DNA of 64,000 nucleotides from Sipunculus nudus. Lineage: Eukaryota > Annelida > Sipuncula > Golfingiida > Sipunculidae. The stretch is from positions 70,592,624-70,656,623 of the forward strand of contig CM049308.1 in the NCBI GenBank assembly GCA_026874595.1. Direction: 5' to 3'. Within the stretch, counting starts at the first letter, position 1, and every line of letters begins with the position of its first letter. A program made the translations under genes and the position numbers. Below, one piece after another: positions 1 through 11,800 of this stretch. The notes under the pieces are model-generated. The model searched no databases, was not told the origin of the DNA, and saw only the letters and a program-made list of their open reading frames with translations.

Positions 1-660
1 CTTCTTCAAGCGCCTGTGATTTTACGAAAACAATTGTAAGTGGCGCCACCTGTCCTGTGTATGAGAAAGCTATCCAAGATTGATGGACAGGCAAAATTTC
101 AGGCGGATACATCAAACAATTCCTGAGATAAATGCCTGGATATATTCTACAAATACGTGATTCTAGGTGGCGCCACCAGTCTTGTGTTCGAGAAATCAAC
201 CCAAGACGGATGGACATGCAACTTTTCAGAGCGTTACATTGAACGACTCCTTAGATAAGTGTGATTTTCACAAAAAACAGATCTTCGGATGGACGCCGGG
301 TGAACGTGATTATAGGTGGTGCCACCAGTCTGGTACACAAGATAAACCATCCAAAGATCTGAGGATATGCAAATTTTCAGGCGGATACAAACCACTCCTG
401 AGAAAAGGGCACAAATGTATTCTAAAAAAAGGAATGGTAGGTGGCGCCACTTGTCTTGCCTACAACACATCTATACAAGACAGTTAAACATGTATATTTT
501 CAGGCTAATACATCCATACATATACTATCCATACATATACTTGCAGTTGACACTAAAAAATAGATTATGGTTGGACGCTACATGAAAACCATTGTAGGTG
601 GCGTAAGCAGGATTGTGTACAAGATGGAGATAATCCAAGATCTGTGGACATGCAACATTT
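1..660. repeat. Dimeric tandem array with GGTGGCGCCACC-type palindrome (array 1)
   Basis: Five palindrome copies or variants are seen near 41, 168, 316, 439 and 596, with spacings that alternate about 127, 148, 123 and 157 bp. Each is followed by a conserved body containing 'aagctatccaagat', 'acatgcaaaatttcag' and 'cctgagata'. The array runs off the left edge. Short open frames here are repeat by-products and no gene is supported. Confidence 0.85.
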
Positions 661-687
661 CAGGCCGAAAAGGCAAACTATCCTCAA

Positions 688-1431
688 CATGTAACCCATG
701 GGTCATGACGCTCAGCTGACGGACCTGTTTCTATTTGCTATGGTACTGGATGGATCAATGTATATAAGCAAGTAATTTTTGCAAATCAGGTCATTGTAAC
801 CTAATCACCAATGTGAAGATCGTTCAAATGATTACAATCCAGATACAGAAGCCTTTGAAAATAATTTCTTATTATTCTGGGATGCAAAAAAGAACACCAA
901 ATAACCCTGAGAATATAGGTCACAGTGACCTAATTTCAGGTTTCCAAGGGCACTTTCAAGGATATCCCTGGATGTCGAGTAAGAAGTTTTTGATTTTTTA
1001 GTTACGATGTGTGCCCTGTTGAAGAACGTCATCTCATCTGACTGTTTTAAAAAGAGAGGAAAACATCAGTAAAAGTTTGAAAAAAAAACAGGTGGCACCA
1101 ACAATCTTAAGGAACAATTGAAACTGCCAAAGATCAGTATTAAAGGCAAGATTCATGACAATCCATGCATAAATAAGATACAGGAGCCTTTGTACACTAT
1201 TTTAAATATTCTTGGATGTCCAAACAGGCTACGTTACTCGAAGAATATAGGTCACAGTGACATAATTTCAGTTTTCTAAAGAGAACTTTCGAGGGTCTCT
1301 CAGAACATCAATTGAGAAATTGCTAGGTCTAACAGTTACGATTTGTGCCGTGTTAACGGACGGACGACCGGACACTCGGAAGGACGAAGGATGATCGCTA
1401 TAGCTCAGCATGACTGCAGGTGAGCCGAGCT
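688..1431 (-). mobile_element. Helentron-like non-autonomous element, short copy
   Basis: Read on the minus strand, the 5' end (TTT then AGCTCGGCTCA, followed by a partner half-hairpin and a degenerate GTCC-rich stretch at about 1350-1390) is at 1431. The 3' end, CAGCTGAGCGTCATGACCCATGGGTTAC, is at 688. Both ends match the longer plus-strand copies elsewhere in the window. The interior is two related segments (about 813-960 and 1140-1290), each with a nuclear-receptor-like palindrome; the one at 917-931 is perfect. Confidence 0.8.
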
Positions 1432-1945
1432 AAAAAAAGCGCATCGATTTATTCTACGAAAAAAGTAAGGTAGGTATTTCGTCTACGAGAAAACTATCCT
1501 AGTTGAATGGACAAGACACACTTCATACCAATACGTTAAACCACTCCTGAGATATGAGTGATTTTCACCCAAAACAAAAGCAGGGTTGGACGCCATGTAA
1601 AAATGATTGCAGCTGCCGATACACCAAACTTCTCTTGAGTTAGGTGCACTCGGCTGACAAAAAAGAGGGGGGGGGGGGGGGCTTTTGTGGCAGGTGCACT
1701 GACTGAACTCTTGACCTGTTGCCAAATCTGATACAGTTGGCAGTCTTCCAAAGCCATAAATACACACAGAAACTTGGCCGGTTAAAAAATCTGAAATTGT
1801 TGGCAGTATTCCAAGCTGTTAAAGGCAAAATCTTGACCTGTTGCCAAATCTGTTTATACATACTGAAAGACTTTGGCTACAATGCTTTCTTCAGGCTGAC
1901 ATATTCTTAAGATTTTTTTATCAAAATGTTTAGAATAATAATATG
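1432..1945. other. Intergenic relic repeats and a G15 tract
   Basis: No gene is seen. A run of 15 G lies at 1667-1681. The motif 'cttgacctgttgccaaatctg' occurs twice, about 135 bp apart, and relatives recur near 7650-7760, so this is decayed tandem-repeat DNA. Confidence 0.5.
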
Positions 1946-3075
1946 TACACCAGACCTGTTTCTGATATCATAAGGAACCTTGGTCTTATATATCACTGCT
2001 ATGTAGATGACTCACAGATATACACTATGGCCAAACCATCAGGAAACTGGGATGTTATATTCTCCCGAATCCAGGTGTTAGCGGAGGAAGTGAAGGGATG
2101 AATGAACAGCAATATTTCAAAGTTAAATCAAGATAAGACAGAGGTCATCATTTTCCACCCTAAGCAGTGCGAAAATCTGTTCAGGGATTTAAGTTTTACC
2201 ATTGCGAGTCACTGTATTGCCAAGCTAAAAAGGCCAGGAACCTTGGCTTGGTGCAGGATTGTCAGCTCACCATGGTATCCCAAGTAAATGCCATTGGCAG
2301 AACCTGCCATCTTCGGCTGCGGTACATCGGTGCCATCCGGAAGTACATTACAGCAGATGCGCGCAGGACACAAGTTCAAGCCACTATCACAAGGAGGTTG
2401 GACTATGCTAACTCTCTGTTATTTGGAATACCAAGCACCCTTATGAATCGCCTACAGAGAGTACAAAACGCTGCTGCCAGACTTATCAAAGGACACGCAG
2501 AAGAGACCTCATCTCACCTGTGTTGGGCAGTCCTCATTGGCTTCCGGTGGAATATAGATGCAAGTTCAAGGTCCTGGTGTTCACATACCAAACACTTGCA
2601 GGCATTGCTCCACAATACATTTGTGACCTGGTGCAACGCCGCCGACCTGCTCGAACTCTTAGATCCTCCTCAAAGTCTTTGCTTGTCGTACCAAAAAACG
2701 CGGACTGCAACATATGGTGACCGTAGTTTTAAAACGGCTGCACCAACACTTTGGAATTAACTTCCTGACATTTTAAGAGATGCACCATCGCTCTTGTCTT
2801 TCCGCAAAGGACTAAAAACCTATCTCTTTAAACAGGCACATGCTCTGCGATAAATAGCGCCAAATAGTTTTTTTTCATCTCTTATCCTATTGCTTTTACC
2901 ATATATTATTTTTTTTTAACTTTAAATGGACTATCGGTTTTAACTTGGATACTAGGTTTTTCAATCTAGTCTCTAAATGGATATTAGTGTTTTTCAACTC
3001 TTTTATTATGTCTGCCTAATGTAAAGCGCTCTAGAGCGATAATCTTATTGGATAAAGCGCTATAAAAATGTTGTA

Positions 3076-3112
<37 letters not shown>
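1946..3112 (+). mobile_element. 5'-truncated L2/CR1-type LINE, reverse transcriptase C-terminal part (decayed)
   Basis: The translation shows the end of a non-LTR reverse transcriptase in several frames. The catalytic box is HCYVDDSQIY near 2003-2032. It is followed by LNQDKTEVIIF, then RRLDYANSLLFGIP and LQRVQNAAARLI, HWLPVEYRCKFKVLVFTYQTL, and a YGDRSFKTAAPTLWN block. A stop at 2099, at least two frameshifts and another stop at 2758 break the frame, so it is inactive. The tail 'aaagcgctataaaaatg' followed by an (AAT)n run up to 3112 is typical of L2/CR1-like 3' ends. The 5' portion is missing, as is usual for incomplete reverse transcription. Confidence 0.85.
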
Positions 3113-3113
<1 letters not shown>

Positions 3114-3754
3114 GATGCCTACTGATAGCAAAGTCAGAATACAGATTTATTTGATTCATGTATTTATCATTCACATAAGCTGGAAATGGACACCAATTAT
3201 TTATTTTGGCTGTACATCTCTGCTTATACATCGAGAGAGCTCACGGAATGTAACTACAATTAATCTACTAGCTTTGTTTACCAAGGTATGTCACAGTCCT
3301 TTCATTGTTGAAGGTCCATTAATTCAGCTAAAAATCATTTAAGTAAACTTAAACAAAGCCACCTCAGAATCATTTTTTATTCAATGTTACATAATTTGAG
3401 ACAAAAGCTTTAGAGAGGACGACTATTGTTGCCCTCACTTTCATAAAGGGTTACTTTGCCACATGAAAACTTTAGCTTTCTATGAATCTACCAAAAATCA
3501 ATGAACCCATTGTATTTTAAAGCAATTGAAAACAACCCTGATCTAGGACAGTTCTTGTGAAATATTTAACAATTTGGCTTGACAGTTTAATCATAAAATA
3601 TTTTTAAAGTAGTGGCTGAGAGACTAAAATAACGAGTGTGTATTTTGCCCTTACACAACAAATCGATGCAGGTGGCGCCACGCAAAACTCGATCCCTTAA
3701 TATTTGACATGCGACTGATTTTTACATGAAATTTGGAGATGCTAGCTTCTGCCG

Positions 3755-3821
<67 letters not shown>

Positions 3822-3841
3822 TTATAGGTGCTCTTTTATTG
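3113..3841. other. Intergenic; decayed repeat sequence and (TA)n
   Basis: No gene is supported. The segment about 3360-3740 resembles the units at 7880-8530 ('gaaatatttaacaatttggcttgacag', then a copy of the GGTGGCGCCAC motif at 3671, then 'gatgctagctcctgc'). A (TA)n microsatellite occupies 3758-3819. Confidence 0.5.
3758..3819. repeat. (TA)n microsatellite
   Basis: An uninterrupted TA dinucleotide run of about 31 units directly precedes the probable LTR. Confidence 0.95.
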
Positions 3842-4641
3842 TGTGACACGGGCGTGTTGTGACACCCTCGCCATGCCGTTTGTTACATTCTCGGTTTAAT
3901 CCGTACTGGTTGAACTCTCGTTGTCTTGCTAGCCTTGGGCTTTCTCGCCTGGTCGTGAGTCACGTGTGGACCCTGGTATGTAGACACACGCAGCGATGTT
4001 CTTCTAGATGATTCCTGTAACGCGTGTTTACTGTGTTGTGTAAGATCTTTTAGAATGTTAGAGAAGTGGAAAATTCTCGGCTTGGGGTGAAGAGTATATA
4101 AAGGGGCTGTGTTTTAGAGCCGAGAGAGCAGCAAAGAAGATTCCAGTGGACGCAGAAGCGTGTGTGTCGGTTTGTGCAACCTTATCCGACGAGTGTGGCA
4201 ATTATAGATTTTCTTCAGACTTTCTCTTGGATTTTATGCAGGTCTTGTTTAGACTTCAGTTTACTTTCTGGATTGTTACAAGAGCTTTACACTGGACTGT
4301 CATTCTCCGAAAGTATACATTTAAAGAACTTACCGTTGTGACGGTGGTGGTATCCAGGTACTGTGCACATTGTTGATTTTACTGTGTGATTGTGTTGATT
4401 TGTTGTTATACCGCTGTTTTACTGTATAATTGTATTGATTTAGTGTATTGTTATGTTAGGGTTGTTTTAAGAATAAATTATAGTTATTTGTTAACAAAAT
4501 ACCACTGACTTCTTTATTCATTCCACTAGACATTTCACGCTGCCTAGTGCTTAAATACAGGATCTGATTTTTTTTTTATCTCCTTGACAAAATTTGTGTT
4601 CATCACGCATACGTGATCTGTTTATATTAGGTTCCGTAACA
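3842..4641 (+). mobile_element. Probable solo LTR of an LTR retrotransposon
   Basis: The segment begins TGTGACACGGGC and ends CCGTAACA, giving the TGT...ACA ends of an LTR. A TATA box (TATATAAAGG, 4095-4104) and a polyadenylation signal (AATAAA, 4472-4477) lie in the order expected for U3-R-U5. No primer-binding site, internal coding region or partner LTR is found, so it would be a solo LTR. I see no clean 5-bp target duplication, and the right flank is a TA microsatellite that may have obscured it. An alternative is an orphan promoter/first exon of an unknown gene. Confidence 0.42.
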
Positions 4642-4645
4642 ATAG

Positions 4646-4647
<2 letters not shown>

Positions 4648-4705
<58 letters not shown>
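4648..4705. repeat. (TA)n microsatellite
   Basis: A TA dinucleotide run of about 29 units directly follows the probable LTR. Confidence 0.95.
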
Positions 4706-4708
<3 letters not shown>

Positions 4709-4734
4709 ACAGGCAACTGAAAACCCCGTACACT

Positions 4735-5830
4735 AGACGACCAGAGGTCGAGCGCTTGCCGGAAATGACGTAGAGACAGTCTAATGAATGAGCAATGAGA
4801 AGATGAAAAAAACGAGCAACAGTTTGTGAAGACAGGTCCAATATGGACAAAAGATATAAGATTTTGACGTGTTTTGATGATCTTGCACTTCGTCCTATTA
4901 TAAAATCAATATACAGCTTCAAGAAATCCTCCCGATATACGACATGTGTTAGTTATTAAGTGATTCAGCAAACCTGTGACCTGTAGAATGCTTTATGTCA
5001 CGGGCAAGATTCTGCCTGCATGCGAAATTGAGGACAACTGACAAACTGACAAGGTATGAAGACATGTAACCAGATCATTTCATACGAAGACAAAGAGGAA
5101 GAAAATGAGCCATATTTTTTTAAGATAGGGCCAATATTGACTACGTTATGAGGAAAATGTTGACGTATTTGGATGACCTTGACCTTTAAAATACTCATAC
5201 ATCTTCCCGAAATCCTCCTGATACATATTATGTGTAAGTTACAAAGTGATTCATGTAAAACTATGACGTGTATAATACTATATGCAAGACGCATGAATCA
5301 GCAAGCAGTCGAAATTGAGGACAACTGACAGACATCCTGGATAACAAATGACTAAAGGCTTATGGAGAAGGTATAGAGGACAAAATGAGCCATACTTTAT
5401 GTTGGTAAGATTTATAGATTTTGGAGATATGGCAAAAAGAAAATGTTGTGGTGTTTTGAGTGCAGCGTCCCTAGTGGCCAGTTTCTAAAAATGATGAAAC
5501 AATTTCGCGACTTGTGATTAACTCTTAAAACACTAATTTTATGCTACCTGATAATAAAAATTAGACCTCTCTAACTTTAAAACTGAGAAAGAAAAATATT
5601 TCCCCGAAATGCGTAACCATGGTTACAGCAAATTTGAATTTGCTACAAATAAGAAGAAAGGGCATGGAATGAGAAAAAATAATAAGCTATAGTTTTTCTA
5701 GATAGGACAATTTTGGACGAAGTTACGATGTAAATAAAATTTTGATGTTTTTCGATGACATTGTCCTTTAGCCTATATTGATCAAAAACAATAGGCTTCT
5801 AGGACTTTTGACTGTTGATCAGTTTTGTAC
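4735..5830. repeat. Tandem repeat, period about 290 bp, about four diverged units
   Basis: Landmarks recur at regular spacing. The phrase 'ttgacgt-tttggatgac-ttg' occurs near 4862, 5160, 5450 and 5738, and 'aaattgaggacaactgac' near 5025 and 5312. Units are diverged and no gene is supported. Confidence 0.7.
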
Positions 5831-6000
5831 ATTTGAATGCGATTGCTGCAAAATTGTCTCCTGTAGAGTGGAGACATACAGAACAAGCCTACAGGCCTAA
5901 TGCGAACCTGTGCAACGAGATTACACCATGTATAATGCTTCGATGCTGGACCATTACTTTTCAAGAACATGTGTAACATGTATATGAACAATGCAAGTAC

Positions 6001-7201
6001 TAAACACTAAACCGACGCTGTGCAAAAATGGTTGCAGGTGGCACCACCAATTTAGTGTATGATTAAGAGCTATGTGAGATCTATACACATGCAAAATTTC
6101 AGGGGGATATGTCAAACCAGTCCTGAGATGTAAGCCTGAATGTCTGCAGCGTATACATACATGTAGGTGGTGCCATCTGTAATAAAATCAAGTAAGCTGT
6201 CCATGATGTATACACATGCATAATTTCAGGTTGATAAGTCCAACCAATGCAGAGATATGACTGATTTTATCCCACGGCAAACAAATCAGACGGACCCTGT
6301 GCAAAAATGTTTACAGGTGGCGCCACTGCTTTTGCGCATGATCAAGAGCTATGTGAGATCTATAAACATGCAACATTTTAGCCAAATCAGTCAAATGATT
6401 CCTGAGATATGAGCTTGGATGTCTGCAGCGTAAATTTGTATGTAGGTGGCACCACCTGTCATAAAATCATGAAAGCTGTCAAGGATGTATAAACCTGCAA
6501 AATTTAAGGTGCATAAGTCAAACCATTGCTGAGATATGAGTGATTTTATCCCAAGGCAAATGAACAGATGGACGCTGTGCAAAAATGGTTGCAGGTGGCA
6601 CCACCAGTTTTGCGTATGATAAGGGGGCTATGGGAGATCTATACACATGCAAAATTTTGGTCCAACTGGTCAAACGGTTCCCGAGATATGAGCTTGGATG
6701 TCTGCAGCTTAAACGTGAATGTAGTTGGTGCCACCTGTCATAAAATCAAGAAAGCTGTCCAGGATGTATACACATGCAAAATTTCAGATGGATAAGTCCA
6801 ACCAATGCAGAGATATGAGTGTTTTTATCCCAAGGCAAATGAACAGATGGACGCTGTGCAAAAATGGTTGCAGGTGGCGCCACCATTTTTAGTGTATGTT
6901 ATAAAGCTTTCCAAGAGCTACATTTGTGCAAAATGTTAGCCTTATCGGTCAAATGCCTTTGAGATATGTGGGTTTATGTGTGGAAACAGACGCATAAATG
7001 GACGCTGGGCAGGGAGGAAAGGTCAGAGGTCAACCAAAAATGAGGGAGCAGCAGTTCACATGTGACCGATAATAATTCTGAATTTTAAAAAATTCTGCCC
7101 AGTGGTTATGGAGGAGTTTTCCGGAAACCTATTCGGCGATGGCCGCAGCGTTGGCGTCCGACTGAAAACAGTATCCGCAAAACTCTGTTTTGGCGGATAC
7201 A
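6001..7201. repeat. GGTGGCGCCACC dimeric array 2 with a terminal hairpin
   Basis: Palindrome copies lie near 6036, 6166, 6315, 6443, 6593, 6725 and 6871, with spacings 130, 149, 128, 150, 132 and 146 bp. Two unit types (A followed by 'ccaccagttttgcgtatgat', B followed by 'ccacctgtcataaaatca') therefore alternate in a ~278-bp dimer. The right end at 7171-7200 is a stem-loop, GTATCCGC...GCGGATAC, identical in layout to the end of the element at 27284. The left terminus is missing. Confidence 0.85.
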
Positions 7202-7520
7202 ATGATTGTAGCTGGCACCACCAGTCTTATATACAAAGAAGAGATATATAAATATGCCCAATGCCAGCCTGATATGTCAAACCCCTCCTGTGAAATAAGC
7301 AGGGACATACACTGTGAAAAAAATTATTGTAGGTGGCGCCACCAGTCTTGTACACTTTAAAGCTACCCGATATGTATAAACATGTCCAATTTTAGGCTGA
7401 TGTATCAAATTCCTCTGTAGAAATAAGCAGGCGCATACACTGCAAAAGTCAATGTAGGTGGCACCACCTGTCTTGTAAATAAGAATACCATCAAAGACGT
7501 ACAGTCAGGTCAAACTATCA
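7202..7520. repeat. GGTGGCGCCACC array 2b
   Basis: Three further units, with palindromes near 7210, 7331 and 7455, have a body more like array 1 ('ccaccagtcttgtacac'). They directly abut the terminal hairpin at 7201. Confidence 0.75.
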
Positions 7521-9050
7521 GTCCAATAAATCTAACTTCCCCAGAGTTTGATGCACTGGGCTGACAAGGCTTAGATCAGTAAGGCAGTCGCCCCCGAGTG
7601 ACCTGTGACAATGCTGCCTCAAGCTACTGCACTGAGTGAACTCTTGACCTGCACCTGGCTAGACTGAGTGAACTCTTGACCTATTGCATAATCTGACACA
7701 CTTGGCAGTCTGCAAAAGCTATAAATAGATTCAGGCTGAACTTTGGTGCCAAATATGATGCAGTGAGCAGTCTTCCAAAGCTATAAAATCACTGAACCAA
7801 AACCATTTGAACAAACTTGAATTAACAACATCTGAGGATAATTAATTTGTGAGATTTAAGTGGCCCAGTGGTTTTTAAGAAGATCTTTGTAGCCACTGAG
7901 CTAAAATGGGCTGTTATGGCATATGACTAATTTCAGCTTTCCATAACTTAGCCAAAAGTCACTGAAAAGAGACCATTTGAACAAACTTCAGAAAGCACTA
8001 CCCTAGGTTCGTTTTTGTGCGATATTAAACATTTTGGCCATATGGTTTCAGAGAAGTTTTTTTGTAGCCCTCACTGTGATACAGGCACTAATGACCCCGT
8101 AAAAAAAGGCCGATGCAGGTGGCGCCACCAATACCTCAATTTCAGATATGACCTATGTGACCAACATTGGCATAAAATTTGGTGATGATAGCTCCGGCCG
8201 TTTCTGAGATTTAAATTTTAATATGCTTTTTTGCACAGTTAAAAAAGTTCAACCTCCTGTAACTCACCCGAAAATCTCCGAACTGGAACCATTCGAACAA
8301 ACTTGAGAAAGATTGTTCCAGGGATCATTTCTGTGAAATATTGGACAATTTGGCTGAACAGTTTCGGAGAAGAAGATTTTTACAATTTTGTTTAGCTTTT
8401 TCCCTATAAAATCTAAGAAAATGCAGTTAGAAAAAAATAACCAAAATCCGATATAATTTTTTGGATGACTGAATATTTGCAAAAAAATTGGTGATGCTAG
8501 CTCCTGCTGTTTTTGAGATAGCTATGGTTAACGTACAGACGACGCTGCACCATCGCATAAGCTCACAGGTTCGCTAAAAAAAGACAGACACACGCAACTG
8601 ACTAACATGACCAAAAAGGTCAATGCAGCTAGGTGGCTAGTCATGTGAGCAACATCTGCATATAATTTTTTTTTTATGATAGCTCCCTGCAGCCATTTCT
8701 AGGACTGTAATCTAAGTATGCTTATTTGTCCAAATATGACGAAGTCCAGCTTCCTGAAACTCGGCCACAATTCCGACTGGGACAATTTAGGCAAATTTGA
8801 GAGAGCTCGTTACTGGGTTCCGTTTCTGTGAAATATTAAAAGATTTTGCTTGACAGTTTCGGATACTTTTAAAGGTTTTCTAGAGATTCCCTGTAAAATA
8901 CAGATGGTGCCAAAATTACTCAATCCGATGTTACACATGCGGCTGCAGGAGTTAGCTTATAAAATATGTTGATGCTCGTTCCTGTTGTTTTTTGAGATAG
9001 TATATGAGATGACGCATTGGCGCACAGGTTCGCTAAAACACTTTTGTGGC
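7521..9050. repeat. Decayed tandem repeats of about 300-480 bp
   Basis: A first part (7530-7790) repeats 'tgaactcttgacct' and 'ggcagtcttccaaagctataaa', as at 1690-1860. The rest (7790-9040) holds three diverged units with 'accatttgaacaaactt', 'tgtgaaatattaaacattttggc', 'ggtgatgctagctcctgc' and an end motif 'cacaggttcgctaaaa' (8563 and 9020). One palindrome copy is at 8117. No gene is seen. Confidence 0.6.
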
Positions 9051-11400
9051 CAAGGCAGTTGTATGAAGCATATTTTCATACAATAATTCGTGCGCTAATA
9101 ATATATGTTTCACATTAGATACAGTTCAATTACCCACCCCCACATCTCAGCATGTAAAGTCATGCAATTGAGCCTAAAACGGGACGTTTTTTCATTGTTC
9201 CCGACGAACAAGTTCGTTTGTGCCTTCAGTGATGGGTAATGGGTATAGGCGGTTATGACCTTGCACTACATGAGAATGCACTTTTGACATGTCTAAAATC
9301 ACTGTCATACCTCATCAACAAAACAACAAACAGTAGTTTAGGGATTTATTGCTGAGCCAAAGTCAATAATTATAATAATAAAATTTGTGCATCCATACTT
9401 GTCGTTGTCACTGGTGTGAAGGTGGGTAATGTGACATGCCCTTTTAATCTAAGAACTTCGAAACTTGACAAGGTACAAACAGGTAAACCATACAATACTC
9501 CTGATAATTATAAGCTTGATCTGCACATAACAGTTAATCCGCTTCCCGGTCTTTTCCCTCGTTACATTTTAGGCATCAATACAGGGGCCAAGCAAAACTA
9601 ATAAAATTCCATTGTATAGAACATATATGTGATCTTTCTATATCCGATAACAAACTTTAATTTTTATTCAGTTGATGATTTCTCAGGGGGCAAGCGTCCT
9701 CGTTTCTTTCCACCTTTTTAGGTCTGGGGAAATAAGTTATGGTACTTATTAATTTGGAAGTAAAAGGATATTGACCATGCCTATATTCTCAAGATAGGTA
9801 ATGATCGTTTAACACAAACTACTTTTGGAAACTTAAAGACATTGCATATCTTGCCACTGGGCAATCAGGACCATGCAGTAACTGATTTTCTCCAATTTTA
9901 ACTGTCAGCCAATTCCTCAATTTACTGATCATTATCAAATGATCATACAGATTTTCATTTAGTTTACACTTTCCTCTCATAACTAACTCCTTCATCCTGT
10001 TTACCGCAGAAATAACACTTTTTGAAGCATACAATTGGGCTAAACAAATAGGAGTACTTTACACTTGTAACACAAAGGTCAATAAAGGAAAAACATACAG
10101 GTTTACATGTAACAAAATGTTTACACGTTATAAATATATCTGTATAAGTTTGCAATATTTGAATAAACCAGCATGTCGGTTGTTATTCAGGATAATTTTT
10201 GCCAAGGCCCTATGTTGTTATTCAGCAAGGAAGAATATTGGGCGGTCCAACAAAAGACCAATGTCCAGAACTTTGATGTCTGAAGGTGAGAAATTACTAA
10301 AACATTTCCTTTGTAATTATTGGTTTCACATGTTGACTTTGATTTTAGTTTCCTTCACTCAAAGAGTGAATACACGTCGGCAAGAAGACAATCAAAGAAT
10401 ATGACCTAAAATGAAATATTCACAATAAAGGTACTTCTCCACTGAGTATACATTACATATATTTTTATATTAATGGTGAAACTTTCCTACAGATATAAAT
10501 GACTGCATTGGAAGGGATTCAAAATGAAGCGGTTGTTTTTTTTATCTTAAATCTATATAAATATACATATATATATATAAATAAATATGACATATTATGG
10601 AAGGGAGCGACTCGGGATTAAGCTATGTTTGCATCTGCATGGTTACATAAAAGGAACCATCAGAGGATTTCGTTTGGCCCCCCTTGTGGAATTAGCTCAT
10701 TTACATGCTATATACGGGGCCTCACAGGTCAATCACAGTTTATTAAACATGGACAAAACACGTTACATGCCTGCAACAGGTAATCTTTAGTTAAAACAGT
10801 GTGATAATTGTGCCCATTGATTTCACATGAAAAGGTTTACCCTTAAATATGCTAGACACGGTCATTTTGACGACTTGCTATACGTTAATCATTTGCCTCA
10901 CAAGGAAACAACTATAGACACATAGATAACAGGGATTTGTGTTTGTTTGAACAAAGCATGATATAATTAAAGCATCATAGGGACTAGAGATTTTCCATCA
11001 AAGCAACTGGTGCGTGAACATATTAATGCCCCATCCGAGTCCTAACTGTGACGCTATATGCTGAACTTAGTCAGCAAATTTATCCATGGCAGGTACAGGC
11101 TTTCCATGAGCACGCGTAATGAGGGTAATTTTCGTCTGCTATGTTTGGGTCAAATAAGCACCGTGTTCTATCAACTGAAATCAAATAGAAACCAAAAACT
11201 CCAGCAGACACCTCACCAAGGGGCATGCCCCCCCCCCCCCCATCCAGTACTCCCCGTACTCGACTTTCACTTAAGTTATAGTCTAATAATGATTACATTT
11301 TCTTAAACACAATCATGAAGTTCCTGTCAATGGTGCCCGTAGATTTTGTAATTATTTTAATATAAAGCACTGCACATGCAGTAATTAATGCATTGTTTAT
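9051..11400. other. AT-rich intergenic DNA
   Basis: I see no gene with recognisable similarity, no splice-consistent exon chain and no clear repeat, apart from a C14 tract at 11228-11241. The open frames near 10117-10404 and 10587-10790 have no recognisable domain or coding bias. Confidence 0.5.
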
Positions 11401-11800
11401 TGATAATTATACATTTGAGTTTGATCCTGCAAATATCTTATTTATTTATTCATCTTCTACAACTGATACTTCTAATTGGAATTAAAACCACCTCCCCTCC
11501 TTCAATTCTGGCAACCTTCCTGTCACCGTGGATTACGCGTCAAGTTTATTACTTTTCCTCAAATGAATTATAACGAAATAAGACTTTTTTTGTATCACGG
11601 ACCCGAAATCTCGCCGCGACTAAAAGGTGTCATTAGAGAGATGGGGTAAACACTATAAAATCGCATTTTTAAAGCTCATCAAATACAGCCTTAAAACAAA
11701 AGCGTCTTGAACGAGAGACCTGTAAGCGAAAGAACCTATTTCTTACTCAGAAGATATTTTTTTTTACATTAAGACCTTGAAAAGAGACAGATCTATATGA
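11401..11800 (-). other. 3' flank / probable 3' UTR of the Raw-like gene
   Basis: The sequence is AT-rich directly downstream of the stop codon. On the minus strand, overlapping AATAAA signals are present near 11436-11449 and could end the transcript, giving a 3' UTR of about 350 bp. The transcript end is inferred. Confidence 0.4.

Noticed and set aside
6568-6795. Repeated peptide-like frames (DVCSLNVNV...GATCHKI...DVYTC) in the palindrome arrays
   Set aside because: The similarity between units is equal in all frames and stops are frequent; the repeats are DNA-level units, not protein repeats.
6001-7201. CRISPR-like layout of regularly spaced palindromes
   Set aside because: The 'spacers' are themselves homologous between units, the spacing is over 120 bp, no cas genes are present and the genome is animal.
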